Source: Cytophagales bacterium (GTDB taxonomy: Bacteria; Bacteroidota; Bacteroidia; Cytophagales; 172606-1). Taken from it: a stretch of 64,000 nucleotides of DNA. The notes beneath the pieces were generated by a model. The model made no database searches. It worked only from the letters and a program-made list of their open reading frames with translations, and had not been told where the DNA came from. Shown one piece after another: positions 38,093 through 46,451 of the stretch. The position numbers and the translations under genes were made by a program. Every line of letters begins with the position of its first letter. Position 1 is the stretch's first letter. The stretch covers positions 352,501 to 416,500 of the forward strand of contig JAUJMU010000006.1 in the NCBI GenBank assembly GCA_030446715.1, read 5' to 3'.

Positions 38093-39664
38093 ATGAACAA
38101 ATACTTTATCATCGGAATCGGCGGAACGGGCATGCGGTGCCTTGAGTCTTTCGTGCACCTGTGCGCCATGGGCATGTTCGACAACTCCGAAATCCACATG
38201 CTGGCCCTCGACACCGACCTTGAAAACGGCAACTTTGCCCGGGTGCAGGAACTGGTGGATGCTTACGTGAAGCTGAAGGGCGAAAACAAACCCCAGCAGG
38301 CCCACGCCGACACGTTTTTTTCCGCCAAAATCAACTTCTACAGTTTCTCGCCGGATTATTCCCGCACCGAAACCGGCTCCTTCCAGCGCATTGCCAGGGT
38401 GAGTTACGCCGGCGAAACGGAACGCGATCTTGCCAGCCTGCTCTTCACCGAAAACGTGCAGAGCTTCGACCTCAAGCACGGCTACCGCGCCCAGACGCAC
38501 GTAGGTTCGCTGCTGATGTACCATGCCATTCTGGACGAAGTGAACCGGAACCCGGGCGGCCACGTGTCGTCGTTTATTGACGAATTGTACAACGCCAACA
38601 CGGCAGGTACGGTAAAGCTGTTCATTCTCGGCTCTGTCTTCGGCGGCACGGGGGCTTCTTCCATTCCGGTGATGCCGGCAGCCCTCGACACGGCCGTGCG
38701 TAAGCGCCACCAGGGCAAGACCCTGGACAAGCTCTACATCGGGGCTACGCTGCTGACGAGTTACTTTTCGTTCATCTCCCCTACCCAGTCGAGCCGGGAA
38801 GCGCAGCGGGTGGTGGCCGACTCCAAGAATTTCTCCATGAACTCGCAGGCGGCGATGATGTTTTACGAAGATGACCTCAGCGTAAAGCGGGCCTACCAGA
38901 AGTTCTACATGCTGGGCACGCCTACCAACGACTTCAAAACGGAACAGTCCGAAACTGACACCATCACCGGCGGTGCCCGGCAGCGCAACGATTCGCACTA
39001 CATCGAGCTGTTTTCGGCTTTTGCCGCCTACGACTTCTTCAAAACCTCCGATACGGATCTTCAGAAGATCAAGGCCGATAAGAACGGCGTGCAGTACTTT
39101 TTCCGCACAATGGACGAAAGCGGCCGGCTGGACTTCAAGGATTTCCTGCCTGAACACGAATCGTCAGGCGTATTCCTGAAGCGGTTTACCGCTCTGGTGG
39201 CCATGTCGTTTCTGGTCAACCTCGACACGACGGACTTTTTTGCCAGTGCACAGCGGGGCGAACTCAAAAACATCACCGGCTACGAGGACATTTCCAAGGT
39301 CGAACTTGACGCGGCGTACAAATACTTCGGCCTGTTTCACTTCCGCATCAGCAACGACGAGGTGCGGGAAGGCTGGCTTCGGCAACTCTACCGGTCTACG
39401 GGCGGCGGCGACCGGCTCATGTTCAATCCGGAGCTTTTCGGCCTCTCCACGGCCCGCGATTTCCGGAAGTTTGACTACGGAAAACTGTTCCCCAAAACCA
39501 GCGAATACAACCGCCACAATTTCAATTCCGGGCTTTTCTCCAGTCCCTTCGACCGCTTCAAGGAAACCTTCGTAAAGGATACGACCGACAGTGCCTTTGC
39601 CAGCAAAAGTGAAAAGCTGATCAAGCGGATGTACGATGCACTGGTGAAGTTGTACGGGTTTTAG
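38093..39664 (+). CDS. Tubulin/FtsZ-superfamily GTPase-like protein (Tubulin_2 type)
   Basis: A 523-residue cytosolic protein. The N-terminus MNKYFIIGIGGTGMRCLESF has the Rossmann-like first strand and GxGGTG loop. MLALDTDLENGN matches the T3 region. ILGSVFGGTGASSIPVM (about residues 180-195) is a tubulin-signature-like GGTG(A/S)S loop that contacts nucleotide phosphates. The rest (residues 240-523) is less conserved and longer than in FtsZ. Whether it polymerises is unknown. It is on the same strand as the vWA-like, membrane, AAA, actin-like and PP2C genes; the AAA gene begins 96 bp after its stop. Low frameshift density here, in contrast to the region before it. Confidence 0.78.
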   Translation: MNKYFIIGIGGTGMRCLESFVHLCAMGMFDNSEIHMLALDTDLENGNFARVQELVDAYVKLKGENKPQQAHADTFFSAKINFYSFSPDYSRTETGSFQRIARVSYAGETERDLASLLFTENVQSFDLKHGYRAQTHVGSLLMYHAILDEVNRNPGGHVSSFIDELYNANTAGTVKLFILGSVFGGTGASSIPVMPAALDTAVRKRHQGKTLDKLYIGATLLTSYFSFISPTQSSREAQRVVADSKNFSMNSQAAMMFYEDDLSVKRAYQKFYMLGTPTNDFKTEQSETDTITGGARQRNDSHYIELFSAFAAYDFFKTSDTDLQKIKADKNGVQYFFRTMDESGRLDFKDFLPEHESSGVFLKRFTALVAMSFLVNLDTTDFFASAQRGELKNITGYEDISKVELDAAYKYFGLFHFRISNDEVREGWLRQLYRSTGGGDRLMFNPELFGLSTARDFRKFDYGKLFPKTSEYNRHNFNSGLFSSPFDRFKETFVKDTTDSAFASKSEKLIKRMYDALVKLYGF

Positions 39665-39760
39665 TCAATTGAAAATTGAAAATGGGCAATTGAAAATTGT
39701 CTGAATTGTAGCACTCAGACTGGAAATGCGGTGCTGGCTGAAGAAAACCACTCCTACACT

Positions 39761-41434
39761 ATGTTCAATTTAAAAAGAACCTCTCTCGATAACTTCCGGG
39801 TTTTCAATACGGCTGCCAACATTGAATTTTCGCAGATCACCGTATTGACCGGGGCCAACAATTCGGGCAAAAGCTCAGTCTTCAAGGCATTGCTGCTGCT
39901 GAAGGAAAATCTGAAAAACGGGCTTTTCCATGACCTGAACTTTGCGGTAGGCAATCACAATCTGGGTGATTTCAGTTCTACCAAAAGCAGGAGCAGCACC
40001 GGCAACAATACCCTCAAGTTTACCCTGGACATGGTAGCCGGCGACGAGGATACCATCCGGACCGAGCTGCACTACTCCCCTTACCCGAATTTTCCCGAGA
40101 AAGCTTTTATCCGCTTTCTGGGCATCAGCTGGCTGGACAACGGCGAGGAAGCCGACCTCATCCGCATCGAACGGATGGTGGACGACGAACAGTTTCCGGT
40201 TGAATCTTTTTCCATTACCGTTAACATCGGAAATTTTATCACGCATAAATTTCAGGAATATTCATACCTGTTGCAGGAACGTGAACTGGCCGTCAAGCTT
40301 TCGGAGGCCAACGCCAACCTTGCCGGTTTTGCCGGCACGCTGGACCTGAGCCTGTACCAGTATTCCGTAGAAGGCGTAAGCGGTAAACTGGGCGATTATT
40401 CCAATGTAGATTCCCTGCTGCTCACCCCGCTGGGCGATTTTGCGATGTGGGACCTGCTGGGGGAAAACGAGTTCTGGCAGTCGGGGAGCGGCAGGATGTT
40501 TTTGCTGGAATACAGCAAGTTCGGCACGGATGATCCGGATGATGACGAAATGGATCACCGCCGGGAAGCAGCAGATTACATTTTTGACGAAGTGCTGGAC
40601 ATCTCGGGGCTGACCTATAAGATGCAGGAGTGGATCGAGCCGGTGATGGAGTACCACCTTGTGAACCAGATTGCCGACATTCAGCACCTGAGCGCCTTCC
40701 GGGGCAATTCCAAGCGGATTTTTTCCCTGGTAGACGACAATTCCCTTGACTCAATTCTGTTTGAATTTATCCAGCGGTACGACAAACTCAAACCCAACGA
40801 GCGGACTTTCCTGCATACCTGGATCAGCCGGTTCGGCATCGGGGATGAACTCATTGTCCAGCGGCTTTCGGGCATCGGTACCATCGTGAAAGTAAAGCGG
40901 GAAGGCGAACTCTACGACCTGACCGACCTTGGCTTTGCGTTTGCCCAGTTGCTGCCGATCATCCTGAAGGTGATTCTGGTCATTCATGCGGCCGTTAACG
41001 AACTGAGCGAAATCCGCTTTGACCTTGGCGATGAAGACGAAAGTGAGTCCGACGCCCTCAAACGGTGGGATGAAAACATCATGTACTACCCTACCCTGCT
41101 GCTGATCGAAGAACCGGAAAGCCATCTGCATCCCAAGCTGCAGGCCGAACTGGCTGATTTCTTCGCCGCTGCCAGCAGCCGGTACAACATTCAGTTTGCC
41201 ATTGAAACCCACAGCGAATACCTGATTCACAAGCTCCGGTACCTGGTTCTCAAGAAGGTGATGCAGCCCGAAGACGTAAATATCTACTACATTGACGGCC
41301 TGAATCCGAAGGCATCCGGCAAGATCAGAAACATCCGGATCCGGGAAGACGGCAGCCTGACCAACGACTTCGGTAGCGGCTTTCTGGATGAATCGGGCAA
41401 ATGGATGGAATTGCTGAAGGTGACGTATAATTAG
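39761..41434 (+). CDS. OLD/RecF-like AAA ATPase, copy 1
   Basis: A 557-residue ABC-type ATPase of the AAA_15/OLD group (related to proteins carrying DUF3696). ATG 39761 starts MFNLKRTSLDNFRVFNTAAN. Walker A is TGANNSGKSS (about residues 29-38). A signature-like stretch follows (LSGIGTIVKVKREGELYDLT, DLGFAFAQLLPIIL). Walker B is LLLIEEPESHLHPKLQ (about 446-461), with the H-loop AIETHSEYLIHKLRYLV. No TOPRIM nuclease domain follows, so it is not a complete OLD/Gabija-A protein. It is paralogous to the 44690 gene over its full length. GC content matches the tubulin-like gene, suggesting that this is the resident copy. Confidence 0.88.
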   Translation: MFNLKRTSLDNFRVFNTAANIEFSQITVLTGANNSGKSSVFKALLLLKENLKNGLFHDLNFAVGNHNLGDFSSTKSRSSTGNNTLKFTLDMVAGDEDTIRTELHYSPYPNFPEKAFIRFLGISWLDNGEEADLIRIERMVDDEQFPVESFSITVNIGNFITHKFQEYSYLLQERELAVKLSEANANLAGFAGTLDLSLYQYSVEGVSGKLGDYSNVDSLLLTPLGDFAMWDLLGENEFWQSGSGRMFLLEYSKFGTDDPDDDEMDHRREAADYIFDEVLDISGLTYKMQEWIEPVMEYHLVNQIADIQHLSAFRGNSKRIFSLVDDNSLDSILFEFIQRYDKLKPNERTFLHTWISRFGIGDELIVQRLSGIGTIVKVKREGELYDLTDLGFAFAQLLPIILKVILVIHAAVNELSEIRFDLGDEDESESDALKRWDENIMYYPTLLLIEEPESHLHPKLQAELADFFAAASSRYNIQFAIETHSEYLIHKLRYLVLKKVMQPEDVNIYYIDGLNPKASGKIRNIRIREDGSLTNDFGSGFLDESGKWMELLKVTYN

Positions 41435-41457
41435 CAATACACGTCACGCATGAACAC

Positions 41458-42309
41458 ATGAGCAGAAAAGACAAATACATCAACCCATTCACCGACTTCG
41501 GCTTCAAGAAACTCTTCGGCACGGAGTTTAATAAGGAACTTTTGATTGACTTTCTCAATCAGGTGCTGGGAGAACGGGAGCACATCAAAGACCTTACGTA
41601 TTTGAACACCGAACATCAAGGCAGGCTGGAACAGGACCGGAAGGCCGTATTCGATCTGTACTGCGAAAACGAGAAGGGCGAAAAATTCATCATCGAAATT
41701 CAGAAAGCAAGTCACCTGTACTTCAAAGACCGCAGTATTTTCTACGCCACCTTCCCTTTGCAGGAGCAGGCACCCAGGGGTGGGGAGTGGGATTACTACC
41801 TGAAGGCCGTCTACACCATCTGCATCCTTAATTTCTCTTTTCCCGACCGGAGTGGTCAGGAACGGTACGTGCGGGAAGTGCAATTACTGGACAAGCAGAC
41901 ATACGAAGTCTTTTACGACAAACTCACGTTTATATATCTGGAAATGCCCCGCTTCAGGAAACGGGAAGAAGACTTGATCACGCATTTTGATAAGTGGTTG
42001 TACGTACTCAAGAACCTGCCCAAATTGCAGGAAAGACCGTTGAAGTTGCAAGAGAAGGTATTTGAGAAATTATTCAGCGAAGCCGAACTGGCCAAATTAA
42101 CCCCCGAAGAGATGAAAACGTACGAAGAAAATCTAAAAGTCTACTGGGACAATTACAGCGTACTCGAAACGGCAAAGCACGAAGGAAGAGAAGAAGGGTG
42201 GCGGGAAGCGCGAATTGAACTCGCCGGACGGCTCAAACAAAAAAGCGTGGACCTGCAAATTATTGCTGAAACGACCGGGTTATCCATAGAACAGATCGAG
42301 AAACTATAA
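41458..42309 (+). CDS. Rpn-family recombination-promoting nuclease (PD-(D/E)XK)
   Basis: A 283-residue member of the transposase_31/Rpn group. It begins with the family hallmark KYINPFTDFGFKKLFGTEFN. The nuclease core is AVFDLYCENEKGEKFIIEIQ (Asp, then ExQ, with the following Lys). RSIFYATFPLQEQAPRGGEW and YYLKAVYTICILNFSF are also conserved. The C-terminus is helical and ends EHGREEGWREAR-like, with DLQIIAETTGLSIEQIEKL. Rpn proteins promote RecA-independent recombination and some act in phage defence. It begins the run of toxin-antitoxin genes that separates AAA copy 1 from the actin-like stub. Confidence 0.9.
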   Translation: MSRKDKYINPFTDFGFKKLFGTEFNKELLIDFLNQVLGEREHIKDLTYLNTEHQGRLEQDRKAVFDLYCENEKGEKFIIEIQKASHLYFKDRSIFYATFPLQEQAPRGGEWDYYLKAVYTICILNFSFPDRSGQERYVREVQLLDKQTYEVFYDKLTFIYLEMPRFRKREEDLITHFDKWLYVLKNLPKLQERPLKLQEKVFEKLFSEAELAKLTPEEMKTYEENLKVYWDNYSVLETAKHEGREEGWREARIELAGRLKQKSVDLQIIAETTGLSIEQIEKL

Positions 42310-42409
42310 GGGAGTTGTAAACTACCAGCGGGAAGACAGCTTTGGCTGCCGGAAAAGCAGAAGAAGGGGCCAGAAAGGGCAAAGACACTGCCGGAAAGGG
42401 TTTGTAGAA

Positions 42410-42538
42410 ATGCAATGGGAAATTGCAGAGAAGCTTGGCCGCCCCGTAGACCTGGTTGCGCAGGATGCCCTTTCCGGAAACCTCCAGCCGTATGTTGACC
42501 GGGACAAACAATTGATTTATGAAAGGCAAACCTGGTGA
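42410..42538 (+). pseudogene. MntA-type antitoxin nucleotidyltransferase, C-terminal fragment
   Basis: A 42-codon frame reads MQWEIAEKLGRPVDLVAQDA then LSGNLQPYVDRDKQLIYERQ. This matches the C-terminal end of minimal nucleotidyltransferases that pair with HepT (GRPVDLV...IxxxVLxEAxxxYER type). The catalytic GSxxxGxAxxxSDxD part is missing; a little related sequence may remain at 42300-42400. It overlaps the HepT fragment by 20 bp, as in intact mntA-hepT pairs. Confidence 0.65.
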
Positions 42539-42632
42539 TCCGGAAAGGCTGCAACACATCCTGCAGGCAATTCAGGAAATCGAGACTTATATCGCGGGCG
42601 CAACCCTCGAACTTTTTTCCCTTGCCGGATGA
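42519..42632 (+). pseudogene. HepT/DUF86 HEPN toxin, N-terminal fragment
   Basis: A 37-codon frame starts MKGKPGDPERLQHILQAIQE IETYI, the usual start of HepT RNases; the RxxxxH catalytic motif and the rest of the roughly 110-residue protein are gone. It ends GATLELFSLAG and a stop. Together with the preceding fragment it marks a dead MntA-HepT module. Confidence 0.65.
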
Positions 42633-42690
42633 CTAAAGAAACTTTTGGGCTGCGGCCAGCTATAAAATTAAAAACAAGAACAGTAAGACC

Positions 42691-42896
42691 ATGAAATTAC
42701 CAACTCCACCACTTTCAAACGTTCAGCTTGAACTCTTGAAGCTTTATGCTGCAGTTTGTCTGAAGAAGACCTGAAGGAACTGAAAAATCAGTTGGCACAG
42801 TTCTACGCCCGCAAATCCATTCGGGCCGCCAATGAAGCATGGAAGGAGAAAGGTCTGACCCAGGAAGATATGGGTAATCGGCTCAATGAGAATTAA
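42691..42896 (+). pseudogene. Small antitoxin-like protein, frameshifted copy
   Basis: Starts MKLPTPPLSNVQLELLKLYA; one base is missing after that, and the other frame continues LSEEDLKELKNQLAQFYARK and AANEAWKEKGLTQEDM. It is a clear relative of the intact ORF 44297-44488. Proteins of this type commonly precede PIN-domain toxins in Bacteroidota and cyanobacteria (from memory); here no PIN gene follows. Confidence 0.65.
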
Positions 42897-42985
42897 AGAT
42901 TTCCTCACTTATTACTATAGCATCTGAAACAATAATGTTGTATACACTTGTTAGCCGCAAGAAAAGCAGACCAAACTAAAATTAA

Positions 42986-43225
42986 ATGATGAATACTATA
43001 TTGGACAGAATAACTATTGATGATGAGTTATGCAATGGCAAGCCAACCATCAGAGGTTTGCGCATTACAGTTCAGACTGTATTGGATTTTTTACTTGCCG
43101 GTACGGGTGAGGAAGAAATTTTATATCAATACCCGGCTCTGGAAAAAGAAGATTTACAGGCTTGTAAATACTTTGCTATCCGGTTGATGGAAAGAAAATT
43201 CAGTATCCGGGAAATTGCTGCCTGA
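42986..43225 (+). CDS. DUF433 antitoxin-like protein, copy 1
   Basis: A 79-residue DUF433 (VapB-like, helix-turn-helix) protein: DRITIDDELCNGKPTIRGLR, then ITVQTVLDFLLAGTGEEEIL and YPALEKEDLQACKYFA. Normally it pairs with a DUF5615 PIN-like toxin immediately downstream. Here the partner at 43227 is truncated, so this is an antitoxin without a working toxin. A second, intact pair follows 200 bp later. Confidence 0.87.
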   Translation: MMNTILDRITIDDELCNGKPTIRGLRITVQTVLDFLLAGTGEEEILYQYPALEKEDLQACKYFAIRLMERKFSIREIAA

Positions 43226-43226
43226 T

Positions 43227-43418
43227 ATGCCTGCATTCTTGATAGATGTAAACTTGCCCTACTACTTCGGTTTGTGGAATACGGCTGAGTATGTACATAA
43301 GTCAGACCTTAATCCAAATGCAAAGGACAAAGAGATTTGGCAATATGCATTATTAAGTTTTGTACGCAAAAAGCGTTGTCAAAAGACTATGCTTAAGCTT
43401 GGGGAAACTTTAAGGTAG
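43227..43418 (+). pseudogene. DUF5615 PIN-like toxin, truncated copy 1
   Basis: Begins MPAFLIDVNLPYYFGLWNTA, the family's Asp-containing N-terminus. After KDKEIWQYA the sequence degenerates (LLSFVRKKRCQKTM); the other frame has ALSKDYA, resembling the second acidic block, so deletion plus frameshift has removed the rest. It starts 1 bp after the DUF433 stop. Confidence 0.75.
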
Positions 43419-43423
43419 GAAAT

Positions 43424-43654
43424 ATGGCTTTTCAAAACATCATCATCCGGGACAAGAATATTTTGGGTGGTAAACCTATAATCAAAGGCTCCCGGATCAG
43501 TGTGGAGCTGATTCTGAAAAAGCTTTCGGAAGGGGCAACAGTTGCTGATTTGTTGGCCAACTATCCGCACCTGCAGGATTTTCAGATTTACGCGGCTTTG
43601 GAATACGCTGCGGCTGTCATTGCAAATGAGGAGATCATTGACAGTGTTGCATGA
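43424..43654 (+). CDS. DUF433 antitoxin-like protein, copy 2
   Basis: A 76-residue DUF433 protein: IIIRDKNILGGKPIIKGSRI, VELILKKLSEGATVADLLAN, YPHLQDFQIYAALEYAA. The stop overlaps the start of the toxin gene (ATGA at 43651-43654), showing translational coupling. It should neutralise and autorepress the downstream DUF5615 toxin by family analogy. Confidence 0.9.
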   Translation: MAFQNIIIRDKNILGGKPIIKGSRISVELILKKLSEGATVADLLANYPHLQDFQIYAALEYAAAVIANEEIIDSVA

Positions 43655-44001
43655 TTCTGGCCGACGAAAATGTCTACGGACTCATTATTAAAGCTTTGCG
43701 CGAGGCAGGCATTGAAGTTTTTTCTGTTTATGAAAATCAGCGCGGACTGAGTGATCACGAAATAACTCAAATCTCGCTCAATCCTCCCCGGCTTATCTTA
43801 ACGGAGGACAAAGACTTCGGTGATCTGGTCTTTGCCTACGACCAAAAACCATCAGGCGTACTATTGCTTCGCTACACTTTCTCAGAAACGGAAGAAATTA
43901 CCAAAGTACTGATTCACCTGCTTCAGACCAGAGGCAAAGACCTTTTTGGCAGGTTTGTCACAATTACAGTCAAAAAAATAAGGATACGAAATCTGCTTTA
44001 G
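43651..44001 (+). CDS. DUF5615 PIN-like toxin
   Basis: A 116-residue Mut7-C/PIN-like putative RNase. Acidic residues of the PIN-type active site appear in MILADENVYG, SDHEIT and ILTEDKDFGDLVF. Further marks are the GVLLLRYTF segment and a FVTITVKKIRIR end. It is complete and follows its DUF433 antitoxin with a 4-bp overlap. The cellular target is unknown. Confidence 0.9.
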   Translation: MILADENVYGLIIKALREAGIEVFSVYENQRGLSDHEITQISLNPPRLILTEDKDFGDLVFAYDQKPSGVLLLRYTFSETEEITKVLIHLLQTRGKDLFGRFVTITVKKIRIRNLL

Positions 44002-44120
44002 GCCAATCAGAGATTTTAACGGGCCTAAACCTTTTCTGAGAATAACTACCTATTTATCGATGCCTTACAGCATCATTTAAAATTCATAATTTACAATTTA
44101 AAATTGCGCAGCTACTTAAT

Positions 44121-44300
44121 ATGACCAAGTCCCTCCTCATCCAAAGCTCCCAGGTACACACCGGCGACCGGGGCGAGTGGAACCGCTTCGACCAGCAGAA
44201 ACCCTATATTCAGGGCATTCAGACCAGCGACGTCGCCACCCGCGAAATTGACGCCGTGACGCTCAATACAATGAGAAAAGCTAAAAATTCATGCCGATGA
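44121..44300 (+). pseudogene. 5' stub of the 1137-aa actin-like gene (duplicate)
   Basis: The first 51 codons (MTKSLLIQSSQVHTGDRGEW to TLNTM) match the start of the gene at 46452 with about 12 differences in 156 bp. Similarity stops at about 44276; the frame then reads RKAKNSCR and ends. Its TGA overlaps the ATG of the small ORF at 44297. Many differences are silent, so the copy has diverged from a once-coding sequence rather than being a recent misassembly. Confidence 0.9.
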
Positions 44301-44488
44301 AACTTCCTAATTCACCGTTATCCAACGTTCAGATCGAACTCCTGAAACTTTACGCAACGGACTTGTCAGAGGAGGACCTGAAGGAACTAAAAAATCAGTT
44401 GGCGCAATTTTATGCGCGTAAATCCATACAGGCCGCTGATGAAGCATGGCAACAGAAAGGCTTGACGCAGGAAGATATGGACAAATGA
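44297..44488 (+). CDS. Small antitoxin-like protein (63 aa)
   Basis: ATG 44297 starts MKLPNSPLSNVQIELLKLYA, followed by DLSEEDLKELKNQLAQFYAR and AADEAWQQKGLTQEDMDK. It is the intact relative of the frameshifted copy at 42691. Proteins of this kind usually sit before a PIN toxin, but the next 200 bp are empty and the AAA ATPase copy 2 follows. It may be an orphan antitoxin. Confidence 0.65.
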   Translation: MKLPNSPLSNVQIELLKLYATDLSEEDLKELKNQLAQFYARKSIQAADEAWQQKGLTQEDMDK

Positions 44489-44689
44489 CTTGAGAAGGGG
44501 TAAAGGCAGCGTTTTGGATGCACCGTTGTTGGTGTTTTCACCAACAATAATATGCTCAACTAGTCGATGAGTTCTGAGCACACGCGTAATGACAAGTACC
44601 TGGCAAGAAAAAATAAGCTGCAATTACATGATTCATTTTGAATGAAGACACGAACAACGGCGTAAAACGAAACCAAAACCTATAAGTCA

Positions 44690-46372
44690 ATGGCCCACTT
44701 TAACAAGTTGCAATTTTCGAACTTTAGAGCTTTCCAAGAACCAGTAACCATTGATTTTTCGGAAATCACGGTTCTCACCGGCGCGAACAACTCAGGCAAA
44801 AGTTCATTTCTCAAAGCGCTGCAAGTGCTCAAAAACAATTTACAGCTAAGCGTATTTTCTGATTTGAATTTTGCACAAGGAACGCACAATTTAGGCGATT
44901 TCAATTCCACAAAAAATAAGGACACACCGGAAAACTCCATAAACATCTCTCTTGTTTGCACAACTGATGTAAAAGAAAACAATGCAGAGGAGAATAATGC
45001 AGAGGAAAAGGTTTGTTTTGATCTGAGGTATGCGCCTTTCCCGAACTTTACTGAAAAAGCATATTTGAAGGGCCTGAATTTAGGCCTTATTCATGGGGAA
45101 CAATATTATAACATATTAGAGTTTAACTGCAATTTCAATAATCATCTGCCTTTTGACGAAAGAATTGAAGTACATATAAATCTTCAAAACTTTATTGAAA
45201 AGAAAAATAACAAATACAACTATCTGTTTGACGAGAATGAATTGAGGCATAAACTAGCCGCTTCGGCCTACGAATTATCTTCGCTTTCTTCAAGCATTGA
45301 TGACGATATCACCCTATCATTAGAAGGCAAGGCTAACGACATGCACCCTAGTCGTTTTCCCGCTTTCTTGGAAGCAAATATAAATACTGATTTGTGGAAC
45401 TGGTTATTCGAAGAAGATTTTTGGGAATCCGAAGAAGGTCAATCTTTTTTTGAAGCTTATAATGGGAGAGAGATTGACGAAGATGAGGACGAGTTTGACT
45501 ATCGGTACAAGGCGATGAATTACGTATTTGATGACATACTGAATCTGAATAGTGTGGCTTCAGATATACACGAATGGATAACTCTGAAACTAGACAACCT
45601 TCTACATCTAATCCAGAACATTCATCATTTAGGTGCATTCCGGGGCGAATCAAAAAGAATATATGGATTCTCAGAATCCCATTCAATTGATGCAATTCTA
45701 TTCGATTTAGGGCAGCGATATGACATGCTAAGATCCAATGAAAAAGCATTTCTCAACAAGTGGTTGAGTGAGTTTGGAATTGGTGATGAACTGGTTGTGC
45801 AAAGACTGCCAGGTATCGGAACCATCGTTAAGATCAAAAGCAAAGGCAAGGAATACAGCTTGGCCGATTTAGGGTTTGCTTATGCACAGTTACTTCCCAT
45901 AATTATAAAAACCGTTCTTATTGCTAATGAATCGGTTGAAAAACTAAGCACAATTGAGTTTGATCTGGATTTTGGAGGTGCAAAAAAGCCGAAAGAACCA
46001 AAAAAAGAAAAAGCATATACGTATAATACAACTCTTTTATTGCTTGAAGAACCAGAGAGTCACTTACATCCTAAATTACAGTCCCAGTTAGCTGACTTTT
46101 TTGGTTTAGCAAATAATCTGTTCAATATTCACTTTATCGTGGAAACACATAGTGAGTATTTAATCCATAAACTACGGTATTTAGTTCTTACCAAGGAGAT
46201 AAAACCCCAGAGCGTAAACATCTACTACATTGACGGTTTGAATGCGAAGGCCTCCGAAAGAATCAAGAATATCAGAATTCGGCAGGATGGAACCTTGACT
46301 AATGATTTTGGTGGTGGATTTGTGGATGAATCCAGCAGATGGATGGAACTACTAAAAGTAAGCCCTAATTAA
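44690..46372 (+). CDS. OLD/RecF-like AAA ATPase, copy 2 (low GC)
   Basis: A 560-residue paralogue of the 39761 gene: start MAHFNKLQFSNFRAFQEPVT, Walker A TGANNSGKSS (about 29-38), RLPGIGTIVKIKSKGKEYSL, DLGFAYAQLLPIIIKTVL, Walker B LLLLEEPESHLHPKLQ (about 450-465), FIVETHSEYLIHKLRYLVL. It shares the C-terminal GxxNDFGxGFVDESSRWMEL-type ending with copy 1. Its DNA is clearly more A/T-rich than its neighbours (long runs such as aaaagaaaaataacaaatac), so it was probably acquired from another lineage. It is 79 bp upstream of the complete actin-like gene, the same relative position as copy 1 to the stub. Confidence 0.88.
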   Translation: MAHFNKLQFSNFRAFQEPVTIDFSEITVLTGANNSGKSSFLKALQVLKNNLQLSVFSDLNFAQGTHNLGDFNSTKNKDTPENSINISLVCTTDVKENNAEENNAEEKVCFDLRYAPFPNFTEKAYLKGLNLGLIHGEQYYNILEFNCNFNNHLPFDERIEVHINLQNFIEKKNNKYNYLFDENELRHKLAASAYELSSLSSSIDDDITLSLEGKANDMHPSRFPAFLEANINTDLWNWLFEEDFWESEEGQSFFEAYNGREIDEDEDEFDYRYKAMNYVFDDILNLNSVASDIHEWITLKLDNLLHLIQNIHHLGAFRGESKRIYGFSESHSIDAILFDLGQRYDMLRSNEKAFLNKWLSEFGIGDELVVQRLPGIGTIVKIKSKGKEYSLADLGFAYAQLLPIIIKTVLIANESVEKLSTIEFDLDFGGAKKPKEPKKEKAYTYNTTLLLLEEPESHLHPKLQSQLADFFGLANNLFNIHFIVETHSEYLIHKLRYLVLTKEIKPQSVNIYYIDGLNAKASERIKNIRIRQDGTLTNDFGGGFVDESSRWMELLKVSPN

Positions 46373-46451
46373 TTGTAGAAACACATTAGCAGAAAACGTC
46401 AGAAGGGCAATATACTTACCACCTTTACTAACAATATTTTTTACCCACCTT

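Noticed and set aside
38015-39157. 380-aa minus-strand ORF
   Set aside because: Antisense of the tubulin-like gene, which has clear nucleotide-binding loops.
39761-41434. Gabija or OLD-type defence system
   Set aside because: The ATPase lacks a TOPRIM nuclease domain and no UvrD-like helicase follows; partners differ.
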